Assembly: GCA_016928525.1 (NCBI GenBank)
Contig: JAFGKO010000237.1
Location: forward strand, 1-21,519
Reading direction: 5' to 3'
Origin: Anaerolineales bacterium
GTDB lineage: Bacteria; Chloroflexota; Anaerolineae; Anaerolineales; Villigracilaceae
Length of the DNA: 21,519 nucleotides
This document shows positions 1 through 7,405 of the stretch, piece after piece; position 1 is the stretch's first letter; each line of letters begins with the position of its first letter. The translations under genes and the position numbers were made by a program. The notes beneath the pieces were generated by a model. That model saw nothing but the letters and a program-made list of their open reading frames with translations. It was not told where the DNA came from and did no database searches.

Positions 1-80
1 CTGAATTCTGGTGGCTCATTTTGCCAAGCCCCGTTTCCCCTTTTCGCCTGCTGACATCCCTACTTCTCCCATATTGAGAA

Positions 81-1364
81 TTGCTGGTACTGGCTGGCAA
101 GCTGGATTCTTACCAGATCGAGAAACGCTATGTCCGCAAAGGCGGTCAAATCTACTGGGTGCGCCTGACCAATTCAGTGGTGCGCGCGCCTGATGGAACG
201 CCACAATATCTGGTAACCATGGTCGAGGATATCGACGCGCAAAAACATACATTCGAGGATCTCCAGAAATCCCAGGTGCGCTTCCAGGCCGTATTTGAAA
301 ATGTCGCCGTAGGTATTGCGCTCATGGGCCTTGACCGACGTGCCCTGGAGGTCAACCCTGTCACAGAGAAAATCGTCGGCTACAGCGCTGAAGAGTTGAA
401 AGACATCGACCCGCGTGAGTTGGCTCTTCCTGAAGACCTTAATGTGGATAACGAATCATTTCCGGAATTGATTTCGGGCAAACGTAATTCCTATGTCATG
501 GAGCGCCGTTATCGTCGTAAAAATGGTGAGACTTTCTGGGCACGCATCAATTACTCACTGGTGCGCGACCTGGATGGCAATCCAGAATACCTGGTTGGTA
601 TGATCGAAGATATCGACGACCAAAAACGCGCCTCTGAGCGCTTGGCTGCCCAGGAGGCCGAGCACCGTTGCATCCTGGAACAACGCATCGCAGAGCGCAC
701 CGATGAACTTAACAAAGCCAACCAATTGCTCCAGCAAAAAGCTGCGCAGGAGGCGGTCACGACCGAGCGCACACGCCTGGCGCGCGATCTGCACGACGCC
801 GTCACACAAACTTTATTCTCAGCGACCCTTATCGCAGACGTGCTGCCTGACATCTGGCAAATTAATAGAGATGAAGGCAAGCGCCGCCTCGAAGAGTTAC
901 GCCAGTTGACCCGCGGCGCCCTGGCAGAAATGCGCACCCTGCTGGTGGAACTGCGTCCGAACGCGTTGGTCGAAGTGCCGTTGTCCACCCTCTTGCGCCA
1001 GTTGAGCGAGGCGCTCACCGGCCGGGCCAGGATCGATATCCAGGCCTCGTCCGAAGGCGAGCGGGCACTTCCGCCTGATGTTCAGGTAGCGCTCTACAGG
1101 ATCGCCCAGGAAGCGCTCAACAACGTGGTCAAACACAGCAAGGCTTCACAGGCGGCAGTCGTACTGCGCCTGGGAGACCAAGTGCGCCTGAGCGTGACGG
1201 ACAACGGTGTGGGCTTCGACCCAACCAGCGTCACCGCTGACCATCTCGGGTTGAAGATCATGAGTGAGCGTTCGGAGGCCATTGGCGCAAAGTTCAGCCT
1301 GTACAACGAACCCAGCGAGGGCACGCAAGTGACTGTTACCTGGCAAGCGAAGGAGATACCATGA
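81..1364 (+). CDS. PAS-domain sensor histidine kinase (HisKA_3 type), 5' end missing/broken
   Basis: This is a signal-sensing kinase that should autophosphorylate on His and pass the phosphate to the NarL-type regulator encoded next. The readable frame holds the tail of one PAS domain (about residues 1-55, ending VEDIDAQK), a second complete PAS (about 65-182, ending IEDIDDQK), a coiled-coil linker (185-225), a HisKA_3 dimerisation region with ARDLHDAVTQTLF (His about 238), and a HATPase_c domain with EALNNVVKH, DNGVGFD and a G2-like HLGLKIMSER. No membrane segment is visible in this part. The frame opens only at a TTG after an in-frame TGA at 75-77, and the first PAS is cut in half, so 81 is not a real start: the gene began upstream. 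The +2 frame at 47-79 encodes PADIP, which resembles the missing PAS segment, so a frameshift is likely. The stop overlaps the next ATG (ATGA). Confidence 0.88.
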   Translation: MLVLAGKLDSYQIEKRYVRKGGQIYWVRLTNSVVRAPDGTPQYLVTMVEDIDAQKHTFEDLQKSQVRFQAVFENVAVGIALMGLDRRALEVNPVTEKIVGYSAEELKDIDPRELALPEDLNVDNESFPELISGKRNSYVMERRYRRKNGETFWARINYSLVRDLDGNPEYLVGMIEDIDDQKRASERLAAQEAEHRCILEQRIAERTDELNKANQLLQQKAAQEAVTTERTRLARDLHDAVTQTLFSATLIADVLPDIWQINRDEGKRRLEELRQLTRGALAEMRTLLVELRPNALVEVPLSTLLRQLSEALTGRARIDIQASSEGERALPPDVQVALYRIAQEALNNVVKHSKASQAAVVLRLGDQVRLSVTDNGVGFDPTSVTADHLGLKIMSERSEAIGAKFSLYNEPSEGTQVTVTWQAKEIP

Positions 1365-1996
1365 CTGACGAGACAAAAATCCGTGTAATGATTGTGGACG
1401 ACCACGCCGTGGTGCGCTCCGGGCTGGGAGCCTTTCTCTCGGTCATTCCAGACTTCGAGCTTGTGGGCGAGGCCGAAAACGGGGATCTGGCCGTCGTCCG
1501 CTGCGGCCACCTGCGCCCGGACGTGATCCTGATGGACCTGATGATGCCTGGCACTGACGGCGTCACCGCAACCCGCCTCATCCGAGAACAATTCCCAGAG
1601 ACACAGGTCATCGCCCTGACCAGCTTCCAGGAAGACAAACTGGTGCAAAATGCCATGAAGGCCGGGGCAATCGGTTACTTGATGAAGAACGTCTCGGCGC
1701 AAGAACTGACAGCAGCCATCCGCGCGGCTAAATCCGGCAAGATGACGCTTTCTCCAGAGGCGGCCCAGGCGCTTGTCCATGCCACGCAACAAAGCTCCGA
1801 GACCGAACTCCTGACCGAGCGCGAACTGGAGGTCTTGACGTTGATGGTAGATGGCATGAACAATGCCGAAATCGCTGAACGCCTGGTGGTCAGCCTTTCG
1901 ACAGTCAAGTACCATATCAGCAACATCCTGATGAAACTGGGCGTGGAAAACCGTGTGGCGGCAGTCACCACTGCAATGCAAAAGAAACTGGTGTGA
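1361..1996 (+). CDS. NarL/FixJ-type response regulator (receiver + LuxR HTH)
   Basis: This DNA-binding response regulator of 211 aa is the obvious partner of the kinase it overlaps by four bases. The receiver domain (about residues 7-125) carries the acidic pair D13/D14, the phospho-acceptor D59 in ILMDLMMPG, T87 and K109, so it should be a working phosphorylation switch. A LuxR-type helix-turn-helix occupies about 146-208: LTERELEVLTLMVDG, then NAEIAERLVVSLSTVKYHI, then ILMKLGVENR. The length is normal for the family. Translational coupling to the kinase through the ATGA overlap is likely, and GAAGGAGAT just upstream serves as ribosome binding site. The target genes cannot be read from the sequence; the receiver-led gene run starting at 2200 is a candidate by proximity only. 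Confidence 0.95.
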   Translation: MTDETKIRVMIVDDHAVVRSGLGAFLSVIPDFELVGEAENGDLAVVRCGHLRPDVILMDLMMPGTDGVTATRLIREQFPETQVIALTSFQEDKLVQNAMKAGAIGYLMKNVSAQELTAAIRAAKSGKMTLSPEAAQALVHATQQSSETELLTERELEVLTLMVDGMNNAEIAERLVVSLSTVKYHISNILMKLGVENRVAAVTTAMQKKLV

Positions 1997-2015
1997 AGCC
2001 GGTTTTATTCTTTTT

Positions 2016-2103
2016 GGACACGGGATTCACGGAGAAGGACGGATATTTTCTGTATACCACGGAAAGAAATCCATACATTCCGTGACATCCGTGTCCGTTT
2101 TTT
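2016..2103 (+). terminator. Large imperfect hairpin followed by T6, after the response regulator
   Basis: The arms at 2016-2033 (GGACACGGGATTCACGGA) and 2079-2096 (TCCGTGACATCCGTGTCC) are complementary at 15 of 18 positions. A smaller nested pairing lies inside (GGAT..TTTTCT with AGAAA..TCC). The right arm is followed by G and six T at 2098-2103, so the RNA could end here as an intrinsic terminator for the kinase/regulator pair. The 45-base gap between the arms is long for a simple terminator and more like a mobile palindromic element that has been co-opted. It ends 7 bases before the first copy of the dispersed repeat. Confidence 0.55.
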
Positions 2104-2110
2104 GTATAAC

Positions 2111-2156
2111 CTATCCACTTGACCAGGGGGCAAACTCACCCTAAGACGGGTGTAAT
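2111..2156 (+). repeat. Dispersed intergenic repeat, copy 1 (divergent hairpin half)
   Basis: The box CTATCCACTTGACCAG matches the other copies at 14 of 16 positions compared with copies 2 and 3 differing in one or two bases. The second half has drifted: the hairpin here is CACCC-taagac-GGGTG instead of the ACTCCCC/GGGGAGT stem of the other copies, but a stem in the same place is kept. The T-run is weak (TAATCTTATTT). It is preceded by ATAAC, as in copies 2 and 4. It lies between the kinase/regulator pair and the receiver-led gene run. Confidence 0.7.
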
Positions 2157-2199
2157 CTTATTTCCGTACATGTAAACTGAAAGCAGATAAGGAAACAAA

Positions 2200-2553
2200 A
2201 TGATCCGAATTCTGCTTGCCGACGACAACCAAGACTCACGCTCAGCGCTGGCGCTCCTGCTGGAGACCCGCCTGGGCGCAGTCATCGTTGGGGAAGCCTC
2301 CACCATGGAATGTCTGTTGGAGCAGGCTGCCATTACGCATCCGGATGTTGTGCTTCTCGATTGGGAACTGCCCGGGAAACCGGAAGCAGACCGAATTGTC
2401 GTAGTAAGAAGCGTGGCGTCCAATGCGCGAGTGATCGTGGTCAGCGCCCGCCCAGAGTCTGCCTCTCAAGCGATTGGAGCAGACGCATTTGTCAACAAAA
2501 TCGATCCGCCAGAACACATCTTGGCTGTTCTGCAAGAAAGGAATGAAAAATGA
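2200..2553 (+). CDS. Stand-alone response regulator receiver domain
   Basis: This 117-aa CheY-like receiver has no output domain. D8/D9 form the acidic pocket, D54 in VLLDWELPG is the phospho-acceptor, S82 takes the switch Ser/Thr position and K100 is the conserved lysine. All chemistry residues are therefore present. Such single-domain proteins work by protein contact or as phosphate relays; the kinase encoded just upstream is the natural donor by proximity. AAGGAA precedes the ATG. The stop overlaps the ATG of the next gene (ATGA), so it is probably co-translated with the membrane-anchored beta-helix-like protein. The position after the repeat and hairpin suggests a transcription unit separate from the kinase pair. 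Confidence 0.92.
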   Translation: MIRILLADDNQDSRSALALLLETRLGAVIVGEASTMECLLEQAAITHPDVVLLDWELPGKPEADRIVVVRSVASNARVIVVSARPESASQAIGADAFVNKIDPPEHILAVLQERNEK

Positions 2554-2918
2554 TCCGCAGTATGACTATTTGCTTCTTCGCTGCAATCCTGCTGGCAATC
2601 GTAAGCGTCCCTTTCATGGTGTTGCATCCAGGCGAGTTCGTCCTGGGTGGTCATTACCACATTGGCCCCGGTGAAACCTTGAAGGAAGATGTGAGCTTCT
2701 ATTTCACGCAGGTCACAATCGACGAGAGCGCATCAGTGGATGGTCATGTTTTCCTGTACAGCAGCACCCTCGATCTGCACGGACGTGTGACCGAAGACAT
2801 TCACGCCTTCGAGAGCGACCTGGCCTTGCGTGAGACCGCTCGCGTGGATGGCGAAATCGACGAAATAGACTTCATCCATTGGACACTTCTGCTGCCCACA
2901 ATTACTCAGGTTCCATAA
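2550..2918 (+). CDS. Membrane-anchored small protein with bactofilin-like beta-helix pattern
   Basis: This protein has 122 aa. Residues 5-26 form one hydrophobic helix (signal anchor or uncleaved signal peptide). The rest shows short repeats in which Gly/Asp turns alternate with hydrophobic strands: GPGETLKEDVSF, IDESASVDGHVFL, LDLHGRVTEDIHAF, LRETARVDGEI. This is the pattern of polymer-forming bactofilin/DUF583-like right-handed beta-helices, but shorter than most bactofilins and with a membrane anchor. The short C-terminus ends in another hydrophobic stretch (FIHWTLLLPTI). It overlaps the receiver gene by four bases, and AAAGG precedes the start. The fold assignment rests on pattern only and no catalytic residues are seen. 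Confidence 0.6.
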   Translation: MIRSMTICFFAAILLAIVSVPFMVLHPGEFVLGGHYHIGPGETLKEDVSFYFTQVTIDESASVDGHVFLYSSTLDLHGRVTEDIHAFESDLALRETARVDGEIDEIDFIHWTLLLPTITQVP

Positions 2919-2948
2919 CCCGAACCATGAAAAAGAAGGAAATTTGAA

Positions 2949-3344
2949 ATGAAAACCGCTTTAGTTCCTTCCCCCATCAGTTTGAACGTTATCCTCCTTG
3001 CTCTGTTGTTTGCTGCGGTGGTCTTCATCGGCATGGCAGGCAAAAAAGCGCCGCTACTCTCCAACATCCGTGTAGACATTATCCTGGTAGTCATTATCGG
3101 GATGGCGATCTGTTCGCAAGGCGGGATCGGGCGTGTAGCAGCGACAGGTCAATGGTCTCACCCGCTTTCGATCATTGGTTATGTTTTAGGTGGATTGATC
3201 TTGCTGGTCGCGTTGTCGGTCTTCGTGGGCTGGAAACTGCCCTATATCCAGACCGATCAGCAGGCCTTGCTGACCATTGCCATCCTCGCAAGTTTGAAAG
3301 TTGTGAATGCAGTGGTACATAGCTTTCTATCGCCCGGTGTGTAA
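2949..3344 (+). CDS. Hypothetical four-helix integral membrane protein
   Basis: I do not recognise this 131-aa family. About four hydrophobic segments are visible (roughly residues 11-30, 42-60, 70-92 and 105-125) with few charges between them. A Lys-rich loop follows helix 1 (GKKAPLL), which by the positive-inside rule places that loop in the cytoplasm. GAAGGAAAT lies a few bases before the ATG. It sits 30 bases after the beta-helix-like gene and 17 bases before the CopD-like gene, so it is probably in the same operon. No enzyme motif or metal-binding cluster is visible. Confidence 0.75.
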   Translation: MKTALVPSPISLNVILLALLFAAVVFIGMAGKKAPLLSNIRVDIILVVIIGMAICSQGGIGRVAATGQWSHPLSIIGYVLGGLILLVALSVFVGWKLPYIQTDQQALLTIAILASLKVVNAVVHSFLSPGV

Positions 3345-3361
3345 CAAAAAGGAAAATAACC

Positions 3362-3838
3362 ATGGCACAAACTCTAACCGCTTTATCCTTCTGGCTTCAT
3401 TCTGTAGCTACAGTCATATTCATCGGACACCATCTCCTATTCTCCCTGATTTATCTGCCTGCATTTGCAAGAAACCAGGAGAATCCCGTAAATGGGACAA
3501 TTCTCAGCGAAATCTCCAAACGCAGTCGCATCTGGATATACGCATCTTTGGCTATATTCATCCTTACAGGGATCTATCTCATGTTCGTTGACCCAAGTTA
3601 TCTAGGGATAGGTAATTTCAACAACTTATGGAGCGTTATGATGCTGGTCAAGCACATCCTGATCTTAGGGATGGTGGGCATGGGATTCTGGTATAACGGT
3701 CTTATGCGCGTTGGTCCGTTGATGAGCTCGAATAGCGGAGCAGCCCAAGCGATTTCCCGCTTTCGGCAGTATTCTAATTTGATGGCGACTATCGGCGTAC
3801 TGGTCTTATTATTAACTGCTGTCTCGCAAACACAATAA
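3362..3838 (+). CDS. CopD-like four-helix membrane protein
   Basis: This is a 158-aa integral membrane protein with about four helices (roughly 5-30, 55-78, 90-112 and 135-155). The first helix pattern, FWLHSVATVIFIGHHLLFSL, with histidines on one face, together with a Thr-Gly motif at the end of helix 2 (FILTGIYLMF) and LVKHILILG in helix 3, resembles the CopD/DUF2269 group of small membrane proteins. Some of these bind haem or metal through such histidines. The assignment to copper handling is weak because no CopC-type or other copper gene is nearby. AAAGGAAA precedes the ATG, and the next gene follows after 11 bases. Confidence 0.6.
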   Translation: MAQTLTALSFWLHSVATVIFIGHHLLFSLIYLPAFARNQENPVNGTILSEISKRSRIWIYASLAIFILTGIYLMFVDPSYLGIGNFNNLWSVMMLVKHILILGMVGMGFWYNGLMRVGPLMSSNSGAAQAISRFRQYSNLMATIGVLVLLLTAVSQTQ

Positions 3839-3849
3839 AGGAGTGCCCA

Positions 3850-4665
3850 ATGAAAATCACCCTTATTATTGCCAGCATTCTCGCCACCCTATTTCTTCTT
3901 GGCTGGTTGGGATTACAGATCAAACCCGCTCCATTCTCTCCTTATCCGGAAGAGACACCGCCGCTGGAAACTGTCCCGCTTACCGATGGGCTGCCTGCAC
4001 CAGTGGAACGTTTCTACAAAACAGTTTATGGGGACCAGATTCCGGTCATCGAAACAGCGGTTATCAAAGGCCGGGCAGTACTCAGTCCGTTTGGACCCAA
4101 GATGCCTGCGCGCTTCATCTTCGTTCACAATGCAGGCAAGGATTACCGCCACTACATCGAAGCGACCTGGTTCGGGCTGCCCGTTATGAAGGTCGATGAA
4201 GGATATGTGGATGGCGAAAGTTTCTTCGAAAGCCCGATGGGCAACATTTACAATGATGCCAGCACCAATCAAGCTGCAAACCTGGCGGTCTGGGCCGAGG
4301 CGGGATGGTTCCCCTCCATCTGGCTGACGGATGAGCGCGCCCGCTGGGAGGCCGTGGACGAGAAAACGGCTCTGTTGTTCGTCCCGTTCGAAGATCAGGA
4401 AGAAAACTTCGTGGTGCGTTTCAACCCCGAGACCGGACTGATCGACACGATGGAAGCTATGCGTTACCGCGACTCTGGCGATCAGGCTAAAAAAGTCCTG
4501 TGGATTACCACGAACGAGGATGGAGAATTCATCGAAGGGACAAAACTCACAACCGTTGGCTCAGTCACCTGGCTGGACCAGGGTAAGCCCTGGGCGACAT
4601 TCACGCTAGAAGAGGTCAATTACAACGTGGATGTGAATGAGTATATCCGGCAAAGAGGGGAGTAG
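3850..4665 (+). CDS. DUF6544-like protein with N-terminal membrane anchor
   Basis: This is a 271-aa protein with one N-terminal membrane helix (about 3-23) and a soluble domain. Features I associate with the DUF6544-type family are a LPAPVERFYKTVYG start to the domain, the IEATWFGLPVMKVDEGYVDG segment, and QAANLAVWAEAGWFPSIWL, followed by RWEAVDEKTALLFVPF and a Trp-rich end (VTWLDQGKPWATFTLEEV). The domain name is from memory and the biochemical function is unknown. AAAGGAGTG gives a strong ribosome binding site 11 bases after the CopD-like gene. A large inverted repeat follows the stop. No catalytic triad or metal site is evident. Confidence 0.65.
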   Translation: MKITLIIASILATLFLLGWLGLQIKPAPFSPYPEETPPLETVPLTDGLPAPVERFYKTVYGDQIPVIETAVIKGRAVLSPFGPKMPARFIFVHNAGKDYRHYIEATWFGLPVMKVDEGYVDGESFFESPMGNIYNDASTNQAANLAVWAEAGWFPSIWLTDERARWEAVDEKTALLFVPFEDQEENFVVRFNPETGLIDTMEAMRYRDSGDQAKKVLWITTNEDGEFIEGTKLTTVGSVTWLDQGKPWATFTLEEVNYNVDVNEYIRQRGE

Positions 4666-4692
4666 GAACCTGCTCCCTAATATAATACCCAC

Positions 4693-4740
4693 GGTTGAAA
4701 ATTGCGCATCCCTGCTCGTAAAAAAGCGCAATTTTCAACC
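4693..4740. repeat. Perfect 15-bp inverted repeat, 18-base loop
   Basis: GGTTGAAAATTGCGC at 4693-4707 is exactly complementary to GCGCAATTTTCAACC at 4726-4740. The loop is 18 bases and contains A6. Outside the arms, ACCC (4687-4690) and GGGT (4746-4749) can extend the pairing with small bulges. No T-run follows, so this is not a standard intrinsic terminator on the plus strand. It lies between the DUF6544-like gene and the first methyltransferase gene, 36 bases before that gene's ATG. It may be an RNA stem that trims or protects the transcript, an operator, or a small palindromic mobile element. Confidence 0.85.
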
Positions 4741-4775
4741 GACCTGGGTTTAGATTGTTAGAAGGTAGTAAAACT

Positions 4776-5405
4776 ATGCCTCTCGCTGTGTACGTTGTTC
4801 TTGGATTAATCCTGCTGATCCTCATTGTCGGCCTGATCTGGCGCCACCACTCGCTGCCCTGTCCCTCCTGGTTGGGCTGGATGGTCGAAATGGACAACCC
4901 GTTTACCGAGGCCAATCGCGCCCGCGTCATCATCGGACATTTAGGGCTTGCTCCCGCTATGAAAGTGCTGGATGCCGGCTGTGGCCCGGGACGTCTGACC
5001 CTGCCCCTTGCGGAGACAGTTGGTCCCCAGGGCGAAGTGACCGCGCTGGATATCCAGGAGGGGATGTTGGCGCGCGTTCGCGAGAAAGTGCAGACGGCTG
5101 GGCTGCAAAATGTTCAGTTCGTGCAAGCTGGGTTGGGAGAAGGGAAACTGGCACAGGTTTACTATGATCGGGCTGTTTTGGTGACAGTCCTGGGCGAGAT
5201 CCCAGATCAGGCAGCAGCTTTGCAGGAAATCTATGACGCACTGAAACCAGGCGGCATCCTATCTGTGACCGAAGTCATCTTCGACCCACACTTCCAGCGT
5301 CGTGAAACAGTGCTGCACAGAGCAAACGCGGCTGGCTTCAAGGAGAAAAACTTCTTCGGCAGGAAACTGGCATATACATTGCATTTCGAAAAACCTGCTG
5401 ATTGA
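4776..5405 (+). CDS. Membrane-anchored class I SAM-dependent methyltransferase
   Basis: I start this at ATG 4776, after GAAGG at 4761-4765, rather than at the TTG 21 bases earlier; that gives 209 aa. Residues 3-23 form a membrane helix ending in the basic WRHH, so the enzyme domain should face the cytoplasm at the membrane. The class I Rossmann methyltransferase motifs are clear: motif I VLDAGCGPGRLT (64-75), the acidic end of strand 2 in VTALDIQEGML, and the later LKPGGILSVTEV. The overall look is UbiE/COQ5-like (methyltransferase type 11). The substrate is unknown; a lipid or quinone would suit the anchor. It begins just downstream of the inverted repeat, and a second, different methyltransferase follows. 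Confidence 0.85.
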   Translation: MPLAVYVVLGLILLILIVGLIWRHHSLPCPSWLGWMVEMDNPFTEANRARVIIGHLGLAPAMKVLDAGCGPGRLTLPLAETVGPQGEVTALDIQEGMLARVREKVQTAGLQNVQFVQAGLGEGKLAQVYYDRAVLVTVLGEIPDQAAALQEIYDALKPGGILSVTEVIFDPHFQRRETVLHRANAAGFKEKNFFGRKLAYTLHFEKPAD

Positions 5406-5436
5406 GAAGTATCCGCATTTCGAGGACAGTTATCTT

Positions 5437-6096
5437 ATGAAGACAAACAGCACCATCATCCAGGACCGCCAGTCCGCACGCGGATACGACGACCAGGCGC
5501 GCAAAGCCAACTGGTTCGGCCCGGAAGTCGTATTTGGCCTGGCATATGAGTTTGTCAAACCCGGAGACTCCCTGCTTGACTTGGGGATTGGCAGCGGCTT
5601 GAGTTCCATCCTGTTCCATAAAGCCGGTTTACAGGTATTTGGGCTCGACGGTTCCAGTGAAGCGCTCGAGGTTTGCAAGTCGAAAGGCTTTACAGCAGGG
5701 TTGAAAGAACACGATTTGCGCGATCTGCCTTTGCCGTATCCGTCCCGTTTCTGCAACCACATTGTTTCGATTGCAGTGCTTAATTCTTTCAAGGATTTGG
5801 ATGGGCTTTTCCAGGAGATTGCTCGCATCATAAGGCCGGGAGGCATCTTCGCTTTCACTGTGGAAGAACAAAAGCCGGGTCAGGAGGACAGGTATGCGAT
5901 CAACCGGGTAGAAGTCTCTGAAAAACCAAAGGAAGAAACGGCTGTCATGCTGTTCCGGCATAGCACGGACTATGTCACCCGCTTGTTGGATCAAAATCGT
6001 TTCACCCTGCTCAAGACGCTCGAATTCGTTGCTTTCAAGTATCCGGCGGAGAACAGAGATATTTTCTTCAAAGCATATATTGCGCGAAAGGAGTAA
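5437..6096 (+). CDS. Class I SAM-dependent methyltransferase
   Basis: The start is ATG 5437 after GAGGA at 5421-5425, giving 219 aa; the longer open frame back to 5302 overlaps the previous gene in another frame and is not coding there. The Rossmann core has motif I LLDLGIGSGLSS (about 46-57), strand 2 VFGLDGSSE, the segment DLRDLPLPYPSRFCNHIVSI and motif III RPGGIFAFTVEE. It is soluble and has no membrane anchor. It is not a recent duplicate of the preceding methyltransferase: apart from the SAM motifs the sequences differ. Small-molecule methyltransferases of this kind are hard to assign a substrate from sequence. The downstream hydrolase starts only 9 bases later, so co-transcription is likely. 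Confidence 0.85.
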   Translation: MKTNSTIIQDRQSARGYDDQARKANWFGPEVVFGLAYEFVKPGDSLLDLGIGSGLSSILFHKAGLQVFGLDGSSEALEVCKSKGFTAGLKEHDLRDLPLPYPSRFCNHIVSIAVLNSFKDLDGLFQEIARIIRPGGIFAFTVEEQKPGQEDRYAINRVEVSEKPKEETAVMLFRHSTDYVTRLLDQNRFTLLKTLEFVAFKYPAENRDIFFKAYIARKE

Positions 6097-6104
6097 GGCT
6101 AAGT

Positions 6105-7373
6105 TTGGAGATTACCTCGAAAACTGGTATGACAAAGCGTTCCCCTTTTTCATTCATCCTTCGTCTGCTGGCAATTCTGATTGCTCTCTTGCTGTTTCTA
6201 CCGGTGGCTTTACTGCCCGTATCTACCTCCGTGCCGGCCTGGGCTTGGATAGTGTTGGCTCTTGCAGATACAGCTTTAGTTGTCCTCCTGTTTCGCCTTG
6301 CGCCTGCCTGGCATGGCAAGGCTATCGGCCTTACCGGAATGGTAGTGGTGGGACTCATTGCCATCGTGGCCTCACAATTTTTTGCCGCTACCCCGCCGAT
6401 CACAGATGCGAACGGTAAGCCGATCCCCGGTTCTATTGCTACGTTGGAAAAAGTCACCTTGAACGGCAGCGAGCAATGGATCACCATCCGCAGCCATGAC
6501 GTGAACAATCCTATCCTGCTTAATCTTGGCATGGGCGGCCCGGGCGGAGGCGGATTTGCCACGCGCACGCTTTTCGAACCTTTAGAAGAACACTTCGTTA
6601 TTGTAAGTTGGGACGAGCCCGGTACGGGCAAATCATACAATGACATCCCAATTTCCACTCTCACGCCTAAACGCTTTGTCGAAGATGCGCATGCCCTGAC
6701 CTTATACCTGCGCGAGCGTTTCCACCAGGACAAGATTTATGTCTATGGCGTCTCATGGACCAGCATTTTGGGTGTCTGGCTGGTGCAGCAATACCCTGAC
6801 CTGTATTATGCCTATATCGGTAACGGACAAATGGTCAACACCACCGAGAACGATGTCATGGGATATGAGTTGGCGCTTGATTATCTGGCCGAGAAGGGCG
6901 ATACAGAACAATTGGAAACATTACGCCGCAATGGCCCGCCTCCATATCGCGGGGAGGGTTTGCTCGATAAGTATGTCGCCTACCTCGATGTCCTCAACGA
7001 GTATATGGGCGCGCCCCGCTACACTGTCGTCGTTCCGATCGTGCCGTTCCTGGCCCCGGAGTATGGACTGGTAGACAAGGTGAATCACACACGCGGTTTG
7101 ATCGAGTCTTTCACTGTGGTATACCCGCAGTTGGAAGACCTGGATTTCATGACCCAGGCTGCAAAGCTGGATGTGCCTGTATATATCTTTGCCGGACGCG
7201 AGGATGTCAACGCCATGTCGTCCCTGGTCGAACGCTATTACAATATCCTGGAAGCGCCGCACAAAGAATTGATTTGGCTGGATGGCGGGCATGGACTCGA
7301 CGGCAGCAACCTCGACCAGTTTGTAGATGTCATGGTGAACACCATGCTGGCGGGTACCCAGCCTGCGCATTGA
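6105..7373 (+). CDS. Alpha/beta hydrolase, prolyl-aminopeptidase-like, with N-terminal membrane domain
   Basis: This 422-aa protein joins about three N-terminal membrane helices (about 15-35, 44-64 and 74-94) to an alpha/beta hydrolase domain. The S33-family oxyanion motif HGGPG appears as MGGPG (143-147). The nucleophile elbow is GVSWT (S217), with Thr where Gly is usual; GREDV supplies Asp (about 367) and GGHGL supplies His (about 396), so a full triad is present. WDEPGTGKS matches the family's DQRGxGxS segment. I take the TTG at 6105 as start because AAGGAG lies at 6089-6094, whereas the ATG at 6129 lacks a ribosome binding site; the alternative is eight residues shorter. It could be a peptidase or an esterase. 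The domain orientation depends on the membrane topology. Confidence 0.83.
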   Translation: MEITSKTGMTKRSPFSFILRLLAILIALLLFLPVALLPVSTSVPAWAWIVLALADTALVVLLFRLAPAWHGKAIGLTGMVVVGLIAIVASQFFAATPPITDANGKPIPGSIATLEKVTLNGSEQWITIRSHDVNNPILLNLGMGGPGGGGFATRTLFEPLEEHFVIVSWDEPGTGKSYNDIPISTLTPKRFVEDAHALTLYLRERFHQDKIYVYGVSWTSILGVWLVQQYPDLYYAYIGNGQMVNTTENDVMGYELALDYLAEKGDTEQLETLRRNGPPPYRGEGLLDKYVAYLDVLNEYMGAPRYTVVVPIVPFLAPEYGLVDKVNHTRGLIESFTVVYPQLEDLDFMTQAAKLDVPVYIFAGREDVNAMSSLVERYYNILEAPHKELIWLDGGHGLDGSNLDQFVDVMVNTMLAGTQPAH

Positions 7374-7405
7374 GTTAGACAAGCGCTCGAATGGATGACT
7401 GATCA

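Noticed and set aside
1094..1981. A 295-codon open frame on the minus strand
   Set aside because: It is antisense to the kinase and response regulator genes and shows no recognisable protein pattern.
2119..2147. TTGACC in the repeat box as a -35 promoter element
   Set aside because: At 17 bases downstream there is only TAAGAC in copy 1, and the other copies have the GC-rich hairpin there; copy 2 reads ATGACC.
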